Of a stretch of 64,000 bases of DNA, positions 52,523 through 60,566 are shown in pieces. The first letter of the stretch is position 1, and each line of letters starts with the position of its first letter. Source of the stretch: Archangium violaceum (lineage in GTDB: Bacteria > Myxococcota > Myxococcia > Myxococcales > Myxococcaceae); assembly GCF_016887565.1 (NCBI RefSeq), contig NZ_CP069396.1:10770001-10834000 (forward strand), given 5' to 3'. The notes under the pieces are model-generated. The model was not told the DNA's origin, ran no database searches, and worked only from the letters and a program-made list of their open reading frames with translations. The translations under genes and the position numbers were made by a program.

Positions 52523-54037
52523 ATGCCCAAGATCCGCAAAATCCTCGTCGCCAATCGCGGCGAGATCGCCGTCCGGGTGATGCGCACCTGCAAGGAGCTC
52601 GGCATCTCCACGGTGGCGGTCTACTCCGAGGCGGACCGCTCCGCCCTTCACGTCCGCACCGCCGACCAGGCCTTCCTGGTGGGCCCCCCGCCCTCGCGCG
52701 AGAGCTATCTCGTGCAGGAGCGGATTCTGGAGGCCGCCAAGAAGGCCGGCGCGGACGCCATCCATCCCGGCTACGGCTTCCTCTCGGAGAACGCGTCCTT
52801 CGTGCGCGCGTGCGAGAAGGCCGGCATCACCTTCATCGGCCCGCCCGCCTCGGCCATGGACGCCATGGGCGAGAAGACGCGCGCCCGGCAGAACATGATC
52901 AAGGCCGGCGTGCCCGTGGTGCCTGGTACCGCCGAGCCCATCGCCACCATCGAGGAGGCGCGCGCCTACACCGAGAAGATCGGCGTGCCGGTGATGCTCA
53001 AGGCGGCCGGCGGCGGTGGCGGCAAGGGCATGCGCAAGGTGGAGCGGCTCGAGGACTTCGAGTCCTCCTGGCGCGCGGCCAAGAGCGAGGCGATGAACGC
53101 CTTCGGCAACGACGCCGTCTACATCGAGAAGTACCTCGAGAAGCCGCACCACGTGGAGATTCAGGTGTTCGCCGACCAGTACGGCAACACCATCCACCTC
53201 AACGAGCGCGAGTGCTCGGCGCAGCGCCGCCACCAGAAGGTGGTGGAGGAGACGCCCAGCCCCATCCTCACCCCGGAGATGCGGGCGAAGATGGGCGAGG
53301 TGGCGGTGAAGGCCGCCAAGGCTGTGGGCTACGTGGGCGCGGGCACGGTGGAGTTCCTCGTGGACGTGCACCGCAACTTCTACTTCCTGGAGATGAACAC
53401 CCGTCTCCAGGTGGAGCACCCGGTGACGGAGTGGGTGACGGGGCTGGACCTGGTGGCCTGGCAGATCAAGGTCGCCGAGGGCGAGAAGCTGCCGTACACC
53501 GAGGCGCCCAGGCCGAACGGGCACTCCATCGAGGTGCGCATCTACGCGGAAGACCCCGCGCGCAACTTCATGCCGAGCCCGGGCCGCATCAGCTACCTGC
53601 GCGTGCCGGGAGGCCCGTACCTGCGTGACGACTCGGGCGTGTTCCCCGGGTACACGGTGCCCAACACGTATGACCCGATGATCTCCAAGCTGTCCGTGTG
53701 GGCCCCCACGCGGCGCGAGGCCATCGAGCGGGCGAAGCGGGCGCTGAGCGAGTACGTGGTGAAGGGCATCACCACCAACGTGCGCTACCTGAAGGGAATC
53801 CTGTCGCACCCGGAGTTCGTCGAGGGTGACTACGACACGAGCTTCCTCACGCGCGAGCACGAGACACTGCTGGGCAAGACGGAGGATCCGCAGCTGACCG
53901 AGGCGGCGCTGCTGGCGAGCGTGGTGTACGCGTACCAGCGGGACCAGAAGCGGGCGAAGACCCTGACCCAGGCGCCGTCGCAAGGCGGCAAGGGCGGAAT
54001 CTCCGCGTGGCGGCTGTCGAGCCGCCGCGGGCGCTAA
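52523..54037 (+). CDS. Biotin carboxylase subunit (acyl/propionyl-CoA carboxylase)
   Basis: The 504-residue enzyme carboxylates biotin using ATP and bicarbonate. It has ILVANRGEIAVRVMRTCKELG at the N-terminus and the glycine-rich loop KAAGGGGGKGMRKV near residue 165. The ATP-grasp segment HVEIQVFADQYGN and the conserved EMNTRLQVEHPVTEWVTGLDLV follow. A separate biotin carrier protein gene lies 20 bp downstream, so the carrier domain is not fused. ATG 52523 follows AAGGGAG. With the carboxyltransferase upstream it makes a propionyl-CoA carboxylase. The C-terminus carries a basic tail. Confidence 0.92.
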   Translation: MPKIRKILVANRGEIAVRVMRTCKELGISTVAVYSEADRSALHVRTADQAFLVGPPPSRESYLVQERILEAAKKAGADAIHPGYGFLSENASFVRACEKAGITFIGPPASAMDAMGEKTRARQNMIKAGVPVVPGTAEPIATIEEARAYTEKIGVPVMLKAAGGGGGKGMRKVERLEDFESSWRAAKSEAMNAFGNDAVYIEKYLEKPHHVEIQVFADQYGNTIHLNERECSAQRRHQKVVEETPSPILTPEMRAKMGEVAVKAAKAVGYVGAGTVEFLVDVHRNFYFLEMNTRLQVEHPVTEWVTGLDLVAWQIKVAEGEKLPYTEAPRPNGHSIEVRIYAEDPARNFMPSPGRISYLRVPGGPYLRDDSGVFPGYTVPNTYDPMISKLSVWAPTRREAIERAKRALSEYVVKGITTNVRYLKGILSHPEFVEGDYDTSFLTREHETLLGKTEDPQLTEAALLASVVYAYQRDQKRAKTLTQAPSQGGKGGISAWRLSSRRGR

Positions 54038-54057
54038 CACCACACGGGACCACTCCA

Positions 54058-54567
54058 ATGCGTTACTTCGCGAAGCTGCAGGGACAGAAGGAAGCGGTGC
54101 CGGTGGACATCGAGCCGGCCGGAGAGAACCGCTTCAAGCTCACGCACGGCGGAAAGACGTTCCTCGTGGACGCGCTGACGCTGGACCACGGCGCGGTGTC
54201 GATGCTGGTGGACGGCACGTCCTACGGCGTCGAGTTCGACGAGCAGGGCGACGAGGTGCAGGTGCTGGTGCGGGGGCAGGTGACCCGCATCGACGTGGCG
54301 GACGAGCGCCGGTTGCGCCTGCGCGCGGGCTCGGCGGCGTTCTCGGTGGAGGGCAAGCAGCTCATCGCCGCCCCCATGCCCGGCAAGGTGGTGAAGGTGC
54401 TGGTGAAGCTCGGCGACGAGGTCAAGGAGGGCCAGGGGCTGGTGGTCGTCGAGGCGATGAAGATGGAGAACGAGCTGAAGAGCCCCAAGGCCGGCAAGGT
54501 GGTGGAGCTGCCCGCCAAGGAAGGCACCGCGGTGGAGATCAACGCGAAGCTCGTGGTGGTCGAGTAG
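54058..54567 (+). CDS. Biotin carboxyl carrier protein
   Basis: The 169-residue protein ends in a biotinyl/lipoyl domain with the biotin attachment motif EAMKMENELKSPKAG (Lys of AMKM). APMPGKVVKVLVKLGDEVKEGQ precedes it. An approximately 90-residue N-terminal beta-rich part probably docks on the carboxylase subunits. The carrier swings biotin between the biotin carboxylase and carboxyltransferase. It lies 20 bp after the biotin carboxylase and 21 bp before the mutase gene. Confidence 0.92.
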   Translation: MRYFAKLQGQKEAVPVDIEPAGENRFKLTHGGKTFLVDALTLDHGAVSMLVDGTSYGVEFDEQGDEVQVLVRGQVTRIDVADERRLRLRAGSAAFSVEGKQLIAAPMPGKVVKVLVKLGDEVKEGQGLVVVEAMKMENELKSPKAGKVVELPAKEGTAVEINAKLVVVE

Positions 54568-54588
54568 ACGCGACTCCGAGGAAGCGCC

Positions 54589-56250
54589 ATGGCAGACACG
54601 AAGGCAGAGAAGGCCCGCTGGAAGCAGAAGACGTACGAGAAGGCCAAGGGAAAGGCCGGCGAGCGCCATCCGGAGTTCCGCACCTCGAGCGGCGTCACGA
54701 TGGAGCCGCTCTACACCCCCGATGACGTGACGGGGGCGTACGAGGAGAAGCTGGGCTTCCCGGGCGAGTACCCCTTCACCCGTGGCGTGCAGCCCACCAT
54801 GTACCGGGGCCGCTTCTGGACGATGCGCCAGTACGCGGGCTTCGGTACCGCCGAGGACGCCAACAAGCGCTACCACTACCTGCTCCAGTCGGGGCAGACG
54901 GGTCTGTCCGTGGCCTTCGACCTGCCCACGCAGATGGGCCGGGACGCGGACCACGCGCGTGCGCATGGCGAGGTGGGCAAGGTGGGCGTCTCCATCTCCT
55001 CGCTGCAGGACATGGAGGTGCTGCTCAAGGGGATTCCCCTGGACCAGGTGTCCACCTCGATGACCATCAACGCCACGGCGCCCATCCTCCTGTGCCTCTA
55101 CGCGGCGGTGGGAGAGAAGAACGGCGTGGCGCTGGAGCAGCTCTCCGGCACGGTCCAGAACGACATCCTCAAGGAGTACATGGCGCGCGGGACGTACATC
55201 TACCCGCCGCAGCCCTCGCTGCGCCTCATCACCAACCTCTTCGCCTTCTGCGCGAAGCGGGTGCCCAAGTGGAACCCCATCTCCATCAGCGGCTACCACA
55301 TCCGCGAGGCCGGCAGCACCGCGGCCCAGGAGATCGCCTTCACGCTGGCGGACGGCATCGCCTACGTGGACGCGGCGCTGAAGGCGGGGCTGGAGGTGGA
55401 TGACTTCGCCGGCCGGCTGTCCTTCTTCTTCAACGTCCACAACAACTTCCTCGAGGAGATCGCCAAGTTCCGCGCGGCGAGGCGGTTGTGGGCGCGCATC
55501 ATGAAGGAGCGCTTCAAGGCGAAGGATCCGCGCTCGATGATGCTGCGCTTCCACGCGCAGACGGCGGGCAGCACGCTGACGGCGCAGCAGGTGGACAACA
55601 ACGTGGTGCGCGTGGCGCTGCAGGCGCTCGCGGCGGTGATGGGCGGAGCCCAGTCGCTGCACACCAACAGCCGGGACGAGGCGCTCGCGCTGCCCAGCGA
55701 GGAGTCGGCGCGGCTGGCGCTGCGCACGCAGCAGGTCATCGCCTACGAGTCGGGCGTGGCGGACATCATCGATCCGATGGGTGGCGCGTTCGCGGTGGAG
55801 CGGCTGACGGACGAGCTGGAGGCCAAGGCCGAGGACTACATCCGCCGCATCGACGACATGGGCGGCATGGTGGAGGCCATCGCGAAGGGCTACCCGCAGG
55901 GGGAGATCCAGGACGCGGCCTACGAGGCGCAGCGGGACGTGGAGCAGAAGCGCACGGTGGTGGTGGGCGTGAACCAGTTCCAGGTGAAGGAGCCACCGCC
56001 GTCGGGGCTGCTGCGCGTGGACGAGGCGGTGGAGCGCACGCAGCTGGAGCGGATGAAGAAGCTGCGGGCCGAGCGGGACAACGGGGCGGCGCAGCGGACG
56101 GTGGACGCGCTGCGCAAGGCGGCGGGGAATGCGGACGAGAACCTCATCCCGCTCATCCTGGACGCGGTGAAGGCGTACGCGACGCTGGGAGAGATTTCCG
56201 ACGCGATGCGCGACGTCTTCGGAGAGCACCGAGAGCACGTGGTGCTGTGA
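54589..56250 (+). CDS. Methylmalonyl-CoA mutase catalytic (large) subunit, no B12 domain
   Basis: The 553-residue protein is the TIM-barrel substrate-binding subunit of a coenzyme-B12 acyl-CoA mutase. The substrate contacts Tyr72 ([19 protein letters not shown]) and Arg200 ([11 protein letters not shown]) match methylmalonyl-CoA mutase; isobutyryl-CoA mutase has Phe and Gln there. The protein ends at residue 553, so the C-terminal cobalamin-binding domain (DxHxxG) is missing and a separate small subunit must exist elsewhere. It converts methylmalonyl-CoA to succinyl-CoA, completing the propionate route in this cluster. ATG 54589 is preceded by GAGGAAG. Confidence 0.88.
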   Translation: MADTKAEKARWKQKTYEKAKGKAGERHPEFRTSSGVTMEPLYTPDDVTGAYEEKLGFPGEYPFTRGVQPTMYRGRFWTMRQYAGFGTAEDANKRYHYLLQSGQTGLSVAFDLPTQMGRDADHARAHGEVGKVGVSISSLQDMEVLLKGIPLDQVSTSMTINATAPILLCLYAAVGEKNGVALEQLSGTVQNDILKEYMARGTYIYPPQPSLRLITNLFAFCAKRVPKWNPISISGYHIREAGSTAAQEIAFTLADGIAYVDAALKAGLEVDDFAGRLSFFFNVHNNFLEEIAKFRAARRLWARIMKERFKAKDPRSMMLRFHAQTAGSTLTAQQVDNNVVRVALQALAAVMGGAQSLHTNSRDEALALPSEESARLALRTQQVIAYESGVADIIDPMGGAFAVERLTDELEAKAEDYIRRIDDMGGMVEAIAKGYPQGEIQDAAYEAQRDVEQKRTVVVGVNQFQVKEPPPSGLLRVDEAVERTQLERMKKLRAERDNGAAQRTVDALRKAAGNADENLIPLILDAVKAYATLGEISDAMRDVFGEHREHVVL

Positions 56251-56262
56251 GAGAGCCACTTC

Positions 56263-56283
56263 CCCTCTCCCTCCGGGAGAGGG
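56263..56283. terminator. Hairpin (possible terminator or REP-like element)
   Basis: CCCTCTCCC and GGGAGAGGG form a 9-bp stem with a TCC loop, 12 bp after the mutase stop. The sequence resembles a hairpin repeated in many GC-rich genomes. No T-run follows, so a REP-like role is as likely as termination. Confidence 0.35.
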
Positions 56284-56341
56284 ACGGGGTGAGGGTATGT
56301 CGAATCCCGGGCTCCCCCCGTGACCCGAGCAGGAGAGACGG

Positions 56342-56857
56342 ATGGAAATGCTCTGCACGCTGCGCAGCCTGACGGAGAACCAGCGCCAGAAGCTGCTGGA
56401 GCACCCCGACAAGCTCGAGGAGTTCATCGACGACGAAGAGGACTTCGGCGACGCCGAGGGTGCGCGCTTCCTGGACCTCGACATCGGGGAGACGTGGCAC
56501 GGCCTGCAGTACCTGCTGACGGGCACGGCGTGGGAGGGCAAGGCGCCGCTGGACTTCCTGGTGCGAGGGGGCGAGGACGTGGGCGACATCCCCTCGGACG
56601 AGGGCACCGCGCGCGTCTTCACGGCGGACGAGGTGAAGGCGCTCGCCAAATCCCTCGGAGCCCTCACCGAGAAGACGCTGCTGGGACGTTACGACCCGGC
56701 GCGGATGCAGGAAGAGGACATCTACCCGGGCTTCTGGGAAGAGCCTCCGCCGGACCTCGACCCGAAGGAGGAGCTGTCGTCCTACTTCGAGGAGCTGAAG
56801 AAGTTCACGGCCACCGTGGCGAAGCGTGGCCACGGCCTGCTGGTGTTCATCGGCTGA
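56342..56857 (+). CDS. DUF1877 family protein
   Basis: The 171-residue protein matches DUF1877 (YfbM-like): MEMLCTLRSLTENQRQKLLEHP at the start, DLDIGETWHGLQYLLTGT, then TADEVKALAKSL and FEELKKFTATVAKRGHGLLVFIG at the end. The function of the family is unknown; members are often found beside toxin systems or as single genes. It sits between the mutase gene and the convergent immunity gene. Confidence 0.8.
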   Translation: MEMLCTLRSLTENQRQKLLEHPDKLEEFIDDEEDFGDAEGARFLDLDIGETWHGLQYLLTGTAWEGKAPLDFLVRGGEDVGDIPSDEGTARVFTADEVKALAKSLGALTEKTLLGRYDPARMQEEDIYPGFWEEPPPDLDPKEELSSYFEELKKFTATVAKRGHGLLVFIG

Positions 56858-56879
56858 GCGGACGCGGCGGTGGCCGACG

Positions 56880-57443
56880 TCACACCTCGACGAAGCGCGT
56901 GCCGCTCACGTGCTCGCGCTCCAGTGCCTCCTTGATGTCCTCGGAGACGACGAGGGTCACCACCCAGCCCCAGGTGCGGAAGATGCGCGCATCACCCACC
57001 TTCGTCGGGTCGATGCGCAACCGATGGACGGCCCGGTAGGTACCGACCTTGGCGGGCTGACCATCCTCGGGCTTCCAGTAATTCACCTGACCGCTGCGGG
57101 CGTCATCGATGCACTTCACCACCCGGGTGGCGTTGAGGATGAAGTAGCGGTCCGGTTGGGATTCAATCTCGACAGGGATGAACTGGACATCCTTCACTCC
57201 GAGCCGCTCGAAGATGTCGACGACTCGGGCGTGAGCGACAGGAATGGCGAAAGACGCCTGATCGAGCTCCAAAGGTGTTCCCTGCTGAAGAACTGGAAGG
57301 CGGAGTTCCTCGTCGAGATCGAGCCGAATCCCTTCTGTGAATTGCCAGGGGTTGAGTTCTTGCCCTCGCGCGTCAACAGGAGCACCCAGAAACCATCTGT
57401 CAGGCACGTACTTGTCATCTACCAGGTCGAAGTATCTCAGCAT
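56880..57443 (-). CDS. Imm11/DUF1629-like immunity protein
   Basis: The 187-residue protein matches DUF1629/Imm11: MLRYFDLVDDKYVPDRWFLG at the start, RYFILNATRVVKCIDDARS in the middle, and SEDIKEALEREHVSGTRFVEV at the C-terminus. Proteins of this family commonly follow AHH-type nuclease toxins. It starts 20 bp after the toxin stop, on the same strand. It should protect the producer from the GHH nuclease tip encoded upstream. Confidence 0.82.
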   Translation of the reverse strand: MLRYFDLVDDKYVPDRWFLGAPVDARGQELNPWQFTEGIRLDLDEELRLPVLQQGTPLELDQASFAIPVAHARVVDIFERLGVKDVQFIPVEIESQPDRYFILNATRVVKCIDDARSGQVNYWKPEDGQPAKVGTYRAVHRLRIDPTKVGDARIFRTWGWVVTLVVSEDIKEALEREHVSGTRFVEV

Positions 57444-57463
57444 GGGTTGCGATCACCTCAGCA

Positions 57464-58816
57464 TCAGCGCTTCCGCATCAGAAGCTCGCTCAGCACGGTT
57501 CCGGGAGTACAGATCTCCGCTGCAAGCGCCTTGAGTTCTGAGCTCAGGACTCTTCGACACTCATCCACACCATTGCATCCTCGAAGCGCGGTCGAGATCC
57601 GTCTGAAGACCTCCGAATGGTACTCCTCGGAATGAGGGCCCTTGTGTCCTCTGACCCGAACGATGTTCTCAGGCGCATCGAGACTCATTCCGGCCTTTTT
57701 GAAGAGGGGTTCGAAGACCAATGTCCAGGGTCCTCCACGTACGTTGGAAGCCCTGTTCCGGATGGTGGCGATGTGGTGTCCCGGAACTCCGTCGTCCTCT
57801 GAGCCGTCGCTGCAGAGGCTTTCCTGGCGTGCGGCTGAGGCCGCGGTACCACTCGCGATCCCCGTCATGACGAGACTGCCGTCGGCGACTACCTGACCGG
57901 AGGAGATGAGGCTGCCATCAGGGAGTCTCGGACCCGAGGGTGCCATGAGCCGCCCTCCCATACCTCCGCGAGGTACAGGAGGCAGTGCTTTCCCCACGGT
58001 CCAGCCCGCCACCATCACCAGAATCCGCAACAGCGTCGCTCCCGCTGCCCGGCCGAAGCGCCCCGCGACCGCCTCCAGTTCGGCCAGGGTGCGTGCCTTC
58101 CGCGCGTCACGCTCCAGACGCAACAACACGACAGCTGCGTTCCGGATCTCCGCCACCGTGAAGCTCATCATCAGGACGAAGGTCAGAGTTGCCGCCGTCG
58201 CCTTGGAGAAGAGCGGTTCCGGCATGGCCCACGCAGCCATGTAGAGGGTCATCGAAACGATGACGCCCGTAACGAAGAGCGGATCGGTGAGAAGAGCCTC
58301 CGCGGCATCTCGCACGCCCTCGCCCATGTATCCAGGCGCGAGACGCAATGCGAGACGGAGACGCGCATCCGCCAGTTCACCCAGTGGAGGTAGAGAGGAC
58401 GCACCGTACCTGGCCGCATAATCGGACCACAACCGGCGCTCCCAACCGGACGGTCCGTCCTCATCGTCCAAGCCATTCGTTTTCTGAGTGAGCTGAAAGA
58501 CAGCGGGCTGTGCACGAGGCTGGGTGCGGCCGTCATGGAGCACGGAGAGCACGCTCCGCGCCTCTTGAAGGGTGAACTCCCTGGAATGGGGCGCATCCGG
58601 AGGGGACTGCACGACGAGCCGCCATCTCCCATCCGGAAGCGGCGTCAGCGCGAAGGGCGCGGGAGACGCTCCCGCCCGGTGCTCCTCCGTGACGGGGCGC
58701 ACCCACTCCGCTCGAGGCGGCCCTTGCACCCGAGGCCCCGTGCACGCGGACAACACGAGGAGCACCAGCAGACCCGCCCCCACGCGCGAAGGCACACGGC
58801 GTTCCTGCCTCGACAT
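57464..58816 (-). CDS. Sit-like polymorphic toxin lipoprotein, GHH/AHH nuclease tip
   Basis: The 450-residue protein begins with a lipoprotein signal (lipobox LSAC, Cys25). Its trunk (about residues 60-280) contains TLYMAAWAMPEPLFSKATAAT and RFGRAAGATLLRILVMV, matching the trunk of the toxin at 48593. The tip (about residues 340-450) carries GHHIATIRNRASNVRGGPW (His347, His348), then GMSLDAPENIVRVRGHKGPHSEEYH. This is the AHH/GHH nuclease pattern with a downstream His. The mature lipoprotein could be passed between cells by outer-membrane exchange. The immunity gene follows. It lies directly next to the TSUP transporter gene (12-bp gap). Confidence 0.8.
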   Translation of the reverse strand: MSRQERRVPSRVGAGLLVLLVLSACTGPRVQGPPRAEWVRPVTEEHRAGASPAPFALTPLPDGRWRLVVQSPPDAPHSREFTLQEARSVLSVLHDGRTQPRAQPAVFQLTQKTNGLDDEDGPSGWERRLWSDYAARYGASSLPPLGELADARLRLALRLAPGYMGEGVRDAAEALLTDPLFVTGVIVSMTLYMAAWAMPEPLFSKATAATLTFVLMMSFTVAEIRNAAVVLLRLERDARKARTLAELEAVAGRFGRAAGATLLRILVMVAGWTVGKALPPVPRGGMGGRLMAPSGPRLPDGSLISSGQVVADGSLVMTGIASGTAASAARQESLCSDGSEDDGVPGHHIATIRNRASNVRGGPWTLVFEPLFKKAGMSLDAPENIVRVRGHKGPHSEEYHSEVFRRISTALRGCNGVDECRRVLSSELKALAAEICTPGTVLSELLMRKR

Positions 58817-58828
58817 GCGGCCTCCCGC

Positions 58829-59596
58829 CTACCCGACGAGCACGTCTCGGCCCAGCTTGATGACGAGCGCCACCACCACCAGAAGCACCACCTTGCGCAC
58901 CAGCTTGTCGCCTCCTCGCACGGCCATATGCGCGCCGATCCACGCGCCGGTGAACTGGGCCGCGGCCATGGGCAGGGCCACGTGCCACAGCACCAGGCCC
59001 CGGTACGCGAAGAGGCCCACCGCCGCGAGGTTCGTCGCGAAGTTCACCACCTTCGCGTCCGCCGAGGCCTTCGTCAGGTTGTGCCCCAGCAGCCCCGAGA
59101 AGCAGATGATGAGGAACGTCCCCGTCCCCGGCCCGAAGAAGCCGTCATAGGTGCCGATGATGAGCGCGATGACCGCGCCCAGCGTCATCATGCGCCGGGC
59201 CGGCGGTTCCGGCCTCTCGCCCGGCGGCGGCCCTCGGCGGAAGGCCAGGAAGGCGGCCACTGCCACCAGCAACACGAGCACCACGGGCTTGAGCACCTCG
59301 GGGCGCAGCAGCAGCACCAGCGCCGCCCCGAGCAACGAGCCCACCAATCCCATCGGGAAGGTGATGACCGCGAGCTTCCCCTTCACCAGCCCTGCCCGGG
59401 AGAAGCGCACCAGCGCCGCGAAGGCGCCGAACACGGACTGGCCCTTGTTGGTGCCCAGGACCACGTGCGGCGGCAGACCGGTCGCCAGGAGGGCGGGCAG
59501 CGTCACCAGCCCTCCTCCTCCGGCGATGGCATCCACCACACCGGCCGTGAGGGCCGCGACGCACAACAGGACGATTTCGAGCGGGGTGACGTCCAC
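58829..59596 (-). CDS. TSUP (TauE/SafE) family transporter
   Basis: The 255-residue protein has about eight hydrophobic helices and the TSUP family repeats DAIAGGGGLVTLPALLATG and GTYDGFFGPGTGTFLIICF. NKGQSVFG and FATNLAAVG are further hallmarks. Members export sulfoacetate, sulfite or other organosulfur anions; the cargo here is unknown. Translation starts at GTG 59596, after AGGTGG. It is the first gene of a leftward run that continues into the Sit-like toxin pair. Confidence 0.85.
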   Translation of the reverse strand: MDVTPLEIVLLCVAALTAGVVDAIAGGGGLVTLPALLATGLPPHVVLGTNKGQSVFGAFAALVRFSRAGLVKGKLAVITFPMGLVGSLLGAALVLLLRPEVLKPVVLVLLVAVAAFLAFRRGPPPGERPEPPARRMMTLGAVIALIIGTYDGFFGPGTGTFLIICFSGLLGHNLTKASADAKVVNFATNLAAVGLFAYRGLVLWHVALPMAAAQFTGAWIGAHMAVRGGDKLVRKVVLLVVVALVIKLGRDVLVG

Positions 59597-59686
59597 GAGC
59601 GGCCACCTACCACGTCCAAAGCTTGCGCGCGCGGCGACTCTGGGCGTCAATCGGGGTCCCCGCCCCCCGTCGAGGTTCCATCCATC

Positions 59687-60490
59687 GTGCTCGCGTCCCT
59701 CGTCTCCGTGATGACCCTCGCGCTGCTGTCGGCGGCGCCAGTGGACCCGAAAGGACCCACCTGCCGCTCCATCGACGGTCACGTGGCCTGCGGATACCAG
59801 TGCAAGTCGGATGGACAGCGCGTCCGGTGCGCCCAGACCCCCCAGGGGTATTGCCAGGTCGTCGATGGCCAGGCCGTCTGCTTCGACCCTCCCCCCCACA
59901 TCGTCCGCATCTACGGCGACGCGCTGCCCCAGCCCGAGTGCAAGACCATCGACGGGCAGGTCGCCTGCGGCTACCAGTGCGCCACCCAGTTCGGCAAGGT
60001 GAAGTGCGCTCGCACCCCGGCGGGCATCTGCTCCGGCCGCAACGACGAGATCGTCTGCTTCGACCCTCCCCCCGAGGTGTACGCCGTCTACGGCCGGGAG
60101 ACGCCCAAGGCCGAGTGCCGCGGCAATGGCACGGAGCTCGCGTGCGGCTACAAGTGCACCCTCGGCGCTGGCAAGGTGGCCTGCGGCAAGACGCCTGTGG
60201 GCATCTGCAAGAGCGATGGCCTCCAGCTCAGCTGCTTCGACCCACCCGCCCAGGCGTTCTGCGCCTGGGGCAAGTCGCTGCCCCCGCTGCAGTGCCAGCT
60301 CAGCGACAACCAGCCGGTGTGCGGCTACGGCTGCACCAAGGCCTATTCCAAGGTGGCCTGCGCGGCCACCCCCAAGGGGATCTGCAAGGTGTTCGACACG
60401 GAAGTCCACTGCTTCGACCCACCGAGCATCCAGGACGCCGACCCCGCCTGCTTGAGCCTGATCGGCCTGGCCGCGATGGAGGCGCCCTAG
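59687..60490 (+). CDS. Exported four-repeat Cys-rich protein
   Basis: The 267-residue protein has a signal peptide (VLASLVSVMTLALLSAAP) and four tandem repeats of about 59 residues. Each has six cysteines in the pattern C-x8-C-x3-C-x9-C-x7-C-x9-CFDPP. Representative pieces are VACGYQC, TPQGYC and CFDPPP, followed by a linker such as IYGDALPQPE. The layout suggests a chain of disulfide-locked modules exported from the cell. No family name is known to me. GTG 59687 is chosen because the signal peptide begins there. A 16-bp palindrome overlaps the stop. Confidence 0.7.
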   Translation: MLASLVSVMTLALLSAAPVDPKGPTCRSIDGHVACGYQCKSDGQRVRCAQTPQGYCQVVDGQAVCFDPPPHIVRIYGDALPQPECKTIDGQVACGYQCATQFGKVKCARTPAGICSGRNDEIVCFDPPPEVYAVYGRETPKAECRGNGTELACGYKCTLGAGKVACGKTPVGICKSDGLQLSCFDPPAQAFCAWGKSLPPLQCQLSDNQPVCGYGCTKAYSKVACAATPKGICKVFDTEVHCFDPPSIQDADPACLSLIGLAAMEAP

Positions 60491-60496
60491 GGCGCC
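60481..60496. repeat. Perfect 16-bp palindrome at the stop codon
   Basis: GGCGCCCTAGGGCGCC is a perfect palindrome spanning the TAG stop of the Cys-repeat gene. It could form a loop-less hairpin; it may be a coincidence of codon choice. Confidence 0.25.
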
Positions 60497-60566
60497 CGGC
60501 AGCTTGCTTTCCCATGACCCGAGACAGGGGTAGGGTGGCTGACGCACACAAGGAGTGACATCGGAG

